NCBI GenBank assembly: GCA_034111025.1
Contig: JAWUYB010000005.1
Coordinates: 1 to 12,137, forward strand
DNA length: 12,137 nucleotides
Direction of reading: 5' to 3'
DNA from: CAJXJP01 sp034111025
GTDB taxonomy: Bacteria > Patescibacteriota > Gracilibacteria > BD1-5 > UBA6164
A model generated the notes under the pieces. That model did no database searches and was not told where the DNA came from. It saw nothing but the letters and a program-made list of their open reading frames with translations. Shown here piece by piece: positions 8,865 to 12,137 of the stretch. The translations under genes were made by a program, and so were the position numbers. Each line of letters begins with the position of its first letter. Positions within the stretch are counted from its first letter, which is position 1.

Positions 8865-9776
8865 TTATAGAATAAAGTCTTTTGTAGAAATATTTTTTAT
8901 ATATTCACCAGATCACCTATCAAAATCATACAAAATACATTCAGGTCAGTTTCTATGGATAGATTGTCATAATTTAATCATAAAAGGTACTGGTAAAGTA
9001 CAAAAAATATTAACTTTTCATGATTGTCATAGTTGTTTATCTATATTTTGCATTATTTTTTTTATTTTTTCTGAAAACGTAAACACTTGTGCTTCATTAA
9101 TTAAAAAAGAGGTGTCTGGTCTTGAAATACCAAATTTTATATTTTTTTTACCATTACTAGGTATATTTTGTTCAGTAATTTCATGAGATATGTTGATAAT
9201 TAAATTAATCTCTTCTCATTCATTACAATCTATTATAGGGTTATTATATCTATTTGTGATACTTTTAAATAATCATTTAATACTTAAAATCCATTTTAAT
9301 GAGAAAAAACTTGTCCACGACCATGGATTTCAAGAAAATTTTGTTAAGTTATCCTTTAATTTTCTAAATCATTTTAAATGAAGGCTATCTTGAAAATAAT
9401 ATCATATCCAGAAAAATATAAATACCTCAGCTATTCAAAATACACATATTGGATTATATTTACCTTTCATATCCTTAAGTACTTGAATATTATTATTACA
9501 AAAATCTTTAGGACTTAATATTGATTTATCATAAGATAAGTCTATGCTTTCGTCATATATTTTTCCTGGATAAACTGCTTTAGATATGTCTTCTTTTTCT
9601 AATGGTATTGAAAAGGTTTTAGATGAGACAATTATTGATTTATATTTTTTTCATCCAAAAAAATAAAAAAGTACTGGTACTCAAAATAATATAGTTATAA
9701 TTCAAGTTAATATAGTCGTTAAATTTGCTCCTATTGTAGAGTATAAACTTATTTGTGATAAAATTTCTCCTGTCAT
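8865..9776 (-). CDS. cap14: CBASS effector: membrane segment fused to SAVED domain
   Basis: A 303-residue protein. Residues about 17-41 form a strong membrane helix rich in I, L, T, F and G. The rest fits a SAVED ligand-binding domain. One lobe holds the hydrophobic stretch 110-128 (F-W-I-G-Y-Y-F-Q-D-S) followed by N-P-W-S-W. The second lobe has V-N-I-F-C-T-L-P-V-P-F-M-I-K-L-G-Q at 255-271 and E-C-I-L-Y-D-F-D at 279-286. SAVED domains bind cyclic di- or trinucleotides. In TM-SAVED effectors (Cap14 type) binding is thought to trigger membrane disruption. The stretch at 110-128 could instead be a second membrane helix, but its pattern fits the SAVED lobe better. It is the first gene of the operon, 9 bases upstream of the CD-NTase. 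The start is the first ATG of the frame. Confidence 0.85.
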
Positions 9777-9792
9777 ATATATATGATAAATT

Positions 9793-9798
9793 ATTATA
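9793..9798 (-). promoter_or_regulatory. Probable -10 box of the CBASS operon
   Basis: A perfect TATAAT on the minus strand ends 17 bases before the effector ATG, which would leave a leader of roughly ten bases. No good -35 is visible 16-18 bases upstream (GTTTAT at most). No other promoter is seen between the two CBASS genes. Confidence 0.45.
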
Positions 9799-9919
9799 AT
9801 ATTTCTTAGTTAACCATAAACATAAATGATTATTTTTTATTTAAATATATGAATTATGATATATTAATCAATTTAATTAATAATTATTAGTTATATTAAA
9901 TAATATCATATATAAATAA

Positions 9920-9953
9920 ACACATATGAAACTTTGAAGTTCTATGTGTTTTT
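9920..9953 (+). terminator. Hairpin with U tract in a divergent intergenic region
   Basis: ACACATA (9920-9926) pairs with TATGTGT (9943-9949). Inside, GAA/TTC and CTT/AAG extend the stem with single-base bulges, and four T follow at 9950-9953. A-rich bases on the left also pair loosely with the T-rich right flank. It sits between the divergent CBASS operon (start 9776) and the gene at 10000. No plus-strand gene lies in front of it within the window, so it could end a short RNA or act as an attenuator for the next gene. The rest of 9777-9999 holds nothing I can name. Confidence 0.55.
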
Positions 9954-9972
9954 ATTTATGTTATTATTATGA

Positions 9973-9978
9973 TATACT
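9973..9978 (+). promoter_or_regulatory. Candidate -10 box for the gene at 10000
   Basis: TATACT lies 22 bases before the ATG at 10000, placing the transcript start a few bases before a leader of about 15 bases. The matching -35 region is only T-rich and overlaps the preceding hairpin tail, so support is weak. Confidence 0.3.
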
Positions 9979-9999
9979 AATACAATTAATTAATGCTAT

Positions 10000-10710
10000 A
10001 TGTGAGAAAGTTATGAATTAAAATTTAAATTAATTTGAGATAGAAAATTAAATAGTAAGATCTATGAAAACTATGATTGATTATCTAAAGATATTATTAG
10101 TTTTAGAGATTGACACTGAAGAATTGATTGAGAGAAAATTAAAGATTTTGATAGTTTTACAGATTTTATAGTTATAAAAAGAAACTATAATATTTATGAT
10201 AATTGATCATATTTTCATATAACAGAGAATTGAACTGAAGTAGATATAGATAGCTTATTAAGAGATATAGATATTGAAGAATATCATAAGACTGGTTGAT
10301 TTAAAGTTATAGAAGAAGATATAACTTATGAATTATCTAAAAAATTATGATTTATAAGTAATAAAATAGGATCGCTAAAATTTAAAAATTGAGAAGTGAT
10401 TATTAACTGAGAAATATATACTGATTACAATCCAAAATATATTGATTCTATCTCTCAAGAATTTTTAATTTTAATATCTTCTTATTTTGAAACATACAAA
10501 GATAAAAATAATGTCACGGTTAATAATTTATATGATTTTTGTAATGAATTTAACAAAAACACTTTCAAAAAATTAAAAGAAAAACATATAAATAAAGATA
10601 ATATTAGAAAGACTTATATTCCAACAATTAATAATAATATAAATAATCTTTATAAAAATGATAAAATATTGGAGATTAAATGATCGCTTATAACAGTACT
10701 TGCGGTATAA
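10000..10710 (+). CDS. Hypothetical protein, 236 residues
   Basis: Reading UGA as glycine, the frame runs from ATG 10000 to TAA 10708-10710. The start codon is followed at once by UGA (M-G-E-S-Y-E-L-K-F-K), so under the standard code the gene vanishes. An in-frame TAA lies at 9991 and no other ATG lies between, which fixes the start. The first 150 residues look like beta strands with G and D turns. The C-terminal third (about 155-225) is helical and basic, with Asn/Lys-rich stretches (NKNTFKKLKEKHINKDN), which would suit nucleic-acid binding. No signal peptide or membrane helix is seen. I do not recognise the family. Thirteen of 15 glycines are UGA, so it is well adapted to the host code. It ends in a strong terminator and lies between CBASS and the Rep gene. 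Confidence 0.75.
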
Positions 10711-10764
10711 TGGATACGTTTTTTATACTCCATATAAATCTTTTACTTACAACAAAATCCCCTT

Positions 10765-10801
10765 AAGTTAGCGTTAACGATAAGTTAATGCTAGCTTTTT
10801 T
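10765..10801 (+). terminator. Rho-independent terminator of the gene at 10000
   Basis: AAGTTAGCGTTAAC (10765-10778) pairs over 14 positions, two of them G-U, with GTTAATGCTAGCTT (10784-10797) around a 5-base loop and runs into a T tract to 10801. It stands 54 bases past the stop codon at 10710. The bases between show a weaker inverted repeat. Confidence 0.85.
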
Positions 10802-10852
10802 GAACTTACCGTTTACGATATCATTTTCTTTTCTGGTTTTTGAGGTTTGGCG

Positions 10853-10870
10853 TATGGGAACACTCCCATA
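10853..10870. repeat. Perfect 7-bp hairpin, candidate nick-site stem-loop
   Basis: TATGGGA (10853-10859) and TCCCATA (10864-10870) form a perfect stem with the loop ACAC. It is unusually G+C-rich for the window and lies within the origin-like region, so it could expose a nick site in its loop. It has no T tract on either side and is therefore not a terminator. Confidence 0.6.
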
Positions 10871-10933
10871 ATTCACGTCGCTTACTCTCAATACTTAGTT
10901 TAGATGATCAGTTATATAAAAAATTTACTGAAC

Positions 10934-10956
10934 AAAGTGGTATAATATTTCACTTT
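10934..10956. repeat. Inverted repeat around a TATAAT box
   Basis: AAAGTG (10934-10939) mirrors CACTTT (10951-10956), and a perfect TATAAT sits between them at 10941-10946. A -10 box inside a symmetric site suggests a repressible promoter, perhaps for a transcript leading into the Rep gene 280 bases downstream or a control RNA. No -35 is obvious. Confidence 0.35.
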
Positions 10957-10971
10957 AAAATATTGCAAACT

Positions 10972-11008
10972 ACGATATACAAAAGATTTTTTCTTTTCCG
11001 TATATCGT
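10972..11008. repeat. Long compound hairpin (9 + 6 bp stem)
   Basis: ACGATATAC (10972-10980) pairs with GTATATCGT (11000-11008). Within it AAAAGA (10981-10986) pairs with TCTTTT (10992-10997) around a T5 loop, leaving only CC unpaired. The result is a 15-bp two-part stem that could extrude as a cruciform. Both ends carry the ACGATAT motif found elsewhere in this region. Confidence 0.7.
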
Positions 11009-11104
11009 CGGTTGTATATATGGAAAAGTGATAATTTTATACAGTCAATTTTATATATCTCTGTTATTATCGTATCTCGATCGAATACAAAATTACATAT
11101 TTTC

Positions 11105-11127
11105 CCCCACTATCAGTAACTGTGGGG
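11105..11127. repeat. G+C-rich hairpin CCCCAC/GTGGGG
   Basis: CCCCAC (11105-11110) pairs with GTGGGG (11122-11127). The 11-base loop contains CAGT-A-ACTG, which can form an alternative inner stem. It is the most G+C-rich element of the window and has no T tract, so a structural role in an origin is more likely than termination. Confidence 0.55.
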
Positions 11128-11134
11128 TAACTTT

Positions 11135-11148
11135 ATAAACATGTTTAT
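11135..11148. repeat. Perfect 14-bp palindrome
   Basis: ATAAACATGTTTAT reads the same on both strands. It lies 85 bases before the Rep start, suited to binding of a dimeric regulator or the initiator itself. AT-rich composition raises the chance of accidental palindromes, but 14 bases is long. Confidence 0.4.
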
Positions 11149-11232
11149 GTAATTATAGCTATGAATAGGGCTTAATTGCAGAAGAATTCTTTATAAGAAA
11201 ATCTATTAATTTTTATAATTAATTTTAATCTT

Positions 11233-12137
11233 ATGAAACTAAAAAAATCTGAAATATTATACTTCAACATTGATTATATAGAAGTATATTGAACTTTTAA
11301 TAACATCGATTTGATGCTCGTTTGAGTTGATAATGATAATTCAAATAGTGTACAATTCTGAGAATTTAATCTAGATAAAACAACCTGATTAAAAAATCAT
11401 GAATATAAAATAACATTCAAATACGATAATCTATCAGTATTTGCATACTACAAGTGAAAAAAAATAAATGATTCTATAACAACACGTGATTATTTCACAG
11501 TTTATTGAAGTGCTTTTTCTCAATTTGATAAAGAAGAAATTATTGAATTCATTAATATGTACCTTGTACCTGACAAAGTAAGTAAAAGTGAACAAATTAA
11601 ACACTTAACTCTAAAAAGGTTTGATTTAGCTTTAGATATAAAAAGAGATATTGAAAAATGAATTCTTAAACATTTTAAAAATTTGAACCAAAAATGAGCT
11701 AAATTTTTCTGAAGTAAATGAGATATTGAAACCCATTATATAGGAGCATACTCAATACGTGATAATAAATGTTTTCTAATAAGAATTTATAATAAATTAG
11801 AAGATATTAAAAAGAAAGCTTTACAACACTTATATCCCGCTTATTTAAGTGAAATTAATGTTACTAGAGTTGAAATAGAATTTAGATCTGATATGACGAA
11901 ATCTATAAAAATAGATTCCTTGTTTGATAATAGTTATCTTTTAAACCTAATGTTAGGATATTTTAAAAAACATACATCAATATTTGAAAATCTCAAAACA
12001 TACGATGTTGCAAAACTGAAAAGGCTAAATAAAAAAATAAAAATAGAACAATTAATGTTTGATCAAGTTTTGAGGCAAAGATATATAAATGCCTTTCTAT
12101 GATATGGGAAAAAAATATTGAAAATATGAGCCTGCCC
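11233..12137 (+). CDS. rep: Rep_trans-type rolling-circle replication initiator or MobT-like relaxase (partial)
   Basis: The frame is open from ATG 11233 to the right edge with UGA as glycine, giving the first 301 residues; the C-terminus is missing. Family signs include L-K-R-F-D-L-A-L-D at 127-135, H-Y-I-G-A-Y-S at 168-174, F-L-I-R-I-Y-N-K-L-E at 181-190 and V-T-R-V-E-I-E-F-R at 210-218. Together these match the order and spacing of pT181-type Rep proteins (Rep_trans), which nick the leading-strand origin through a tyrosine. Y186 in IYNK is a candidate nicking residue, but I cannot prove which tyrosine acts. The related Tn916 Orf20/MobT relaxase belongs to the same superfamily, so the role may be conjugative transfer. 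The upstream hairpin-rich region is its likely target. Twelve of 15 glycines are UGA. No Shine-Dalgarno sequence is present, and an in-frame TAA at 11194 limits the start. Confidence 0.75.

Larger units (their letters stand above)
10803..11232. other. Origin-like non-coding region with dense inverted repeats
   Basis: About 430 bases between the terminator of the upstream gene and the Rep gene have no credible coding frame. It contains at least five separate hairpins or palindromes (10853-10870, 10934-10956, 10972-11008, 11072-11088, 11105-11127, 11135-11148) and repeats of ACGATA in both orientations. The G+C-rich hairpins stand out from the AT-rich surroundings. Such density directly upstream of a rolling-circle initiator is typical of a double-strand or single-strand origin, or an oriT if the protein is a MobT-like relaxase. 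The exact nick site cannot be named from this sequence. Confidence 0.6.

Noticed and set aside
9190..9381. A 63-codon plus-strand frame over the SAVED effector
   Set aside because: It is antisense to the SAVED domain, has no start signals and matches no family.
10840..11031. A 63-codon plus-strand frame from TTG within the origin-like region
   Set aside because: It overlaps three hairpins, has no ribosome site, uses codons unlike its neighbours and contains no UGA glycine. Another frame over the same hairpin looks equally protein-like, so DNA structure explains the region better.
1..12137. CRISPR arrays, tRNA or rRNA genes, insertion sequences
   Set aside because: I saw no regularly spaced direct repeats, no cloverleaf with a CCA-type end and no transposase motifs or terminal inverted repeats.

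Overview
The window is AT-rich DNA from a bacterium that reads UGA as glycine (genetic code 25), as in the candidate phyla Gracilibacteria (BD1-5) and Absconditabacteria (SR1) of the CPR/Patescibacteria. The proof is in the RecQ-like helicase at 4388-7423. UGA falls at the invariant glycines of the Walker A loop (TGGGKS), of AFGMGIDK and of IGRAGRDG, while UGG is still Trp beside it (W-G-Q-E-F-R-P-D-Y, with UGG then UGA). Under the standard code every large gene here shatters into fragments. All coordinates below come from re-reading with UGA = Gly and only UAA/UAG as stops. Which of the two phyla it is cannot be decided from this sequence alone.

Layout. (1) 1-4201, mostly minus strand: the N-terminal 862 codons of a secreted giant protein (signal peptide, long helical region, Ig-like domains, start of an RHS/YD-repeat core), cut by the left edge; a small acidic protein that never uses UGA; a C-terminal remnant of a paralogue of that protein; and a small protein with a C-terminal membrane anchor. 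(2) 4388-7423, plus strand: a 1011-residue RecQ-family helicase with an N-terminal DnaQ-like exonuclease fold whose active site looks degraded. (3) 7470-9776, minus strand, convergent with the helicase and sharing a terminator with it: a compact two-gene CBASS anti-phage operon, a membrane-anchored SAVED effector followed by a CD-NTase with DxD...D catalytic residues and an AGS-C type C-terminal domain. (4) 10000-10710, plus strand: a 236-residue protein of unknown function ended by a strong terminator. (5) 10803-11232: an inverted-repeat-rich non-coding region that resembles a replication or transfer origin. (6) 11233 to the right edge: a pT181/Rep_trans-type rolling-circle initiator (or related MobT-type relaxase), cut by the edge.

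How the parts fit. An RHS-type surface or toxin protein with an immunity-like neighbour, a CBASS operon, an exonuclease-helicase and a Rep gene with an origin-like region together look like accessory DNA, probably a plasmid or integrated mobile element carrying conflict genes. In the CBASS pair the CD-NTase would make a cyclic oligonucleotide on infection, the SAVED domain would bind it, and the N-terminal membrane segment would damage the cell's own membrane. Most genes here lack a Shine-Dalgarno sequence and encode most glycines as UGA. The small acidic gene at 2937-3437 breaks both rules and is the best candidate for a recent import.
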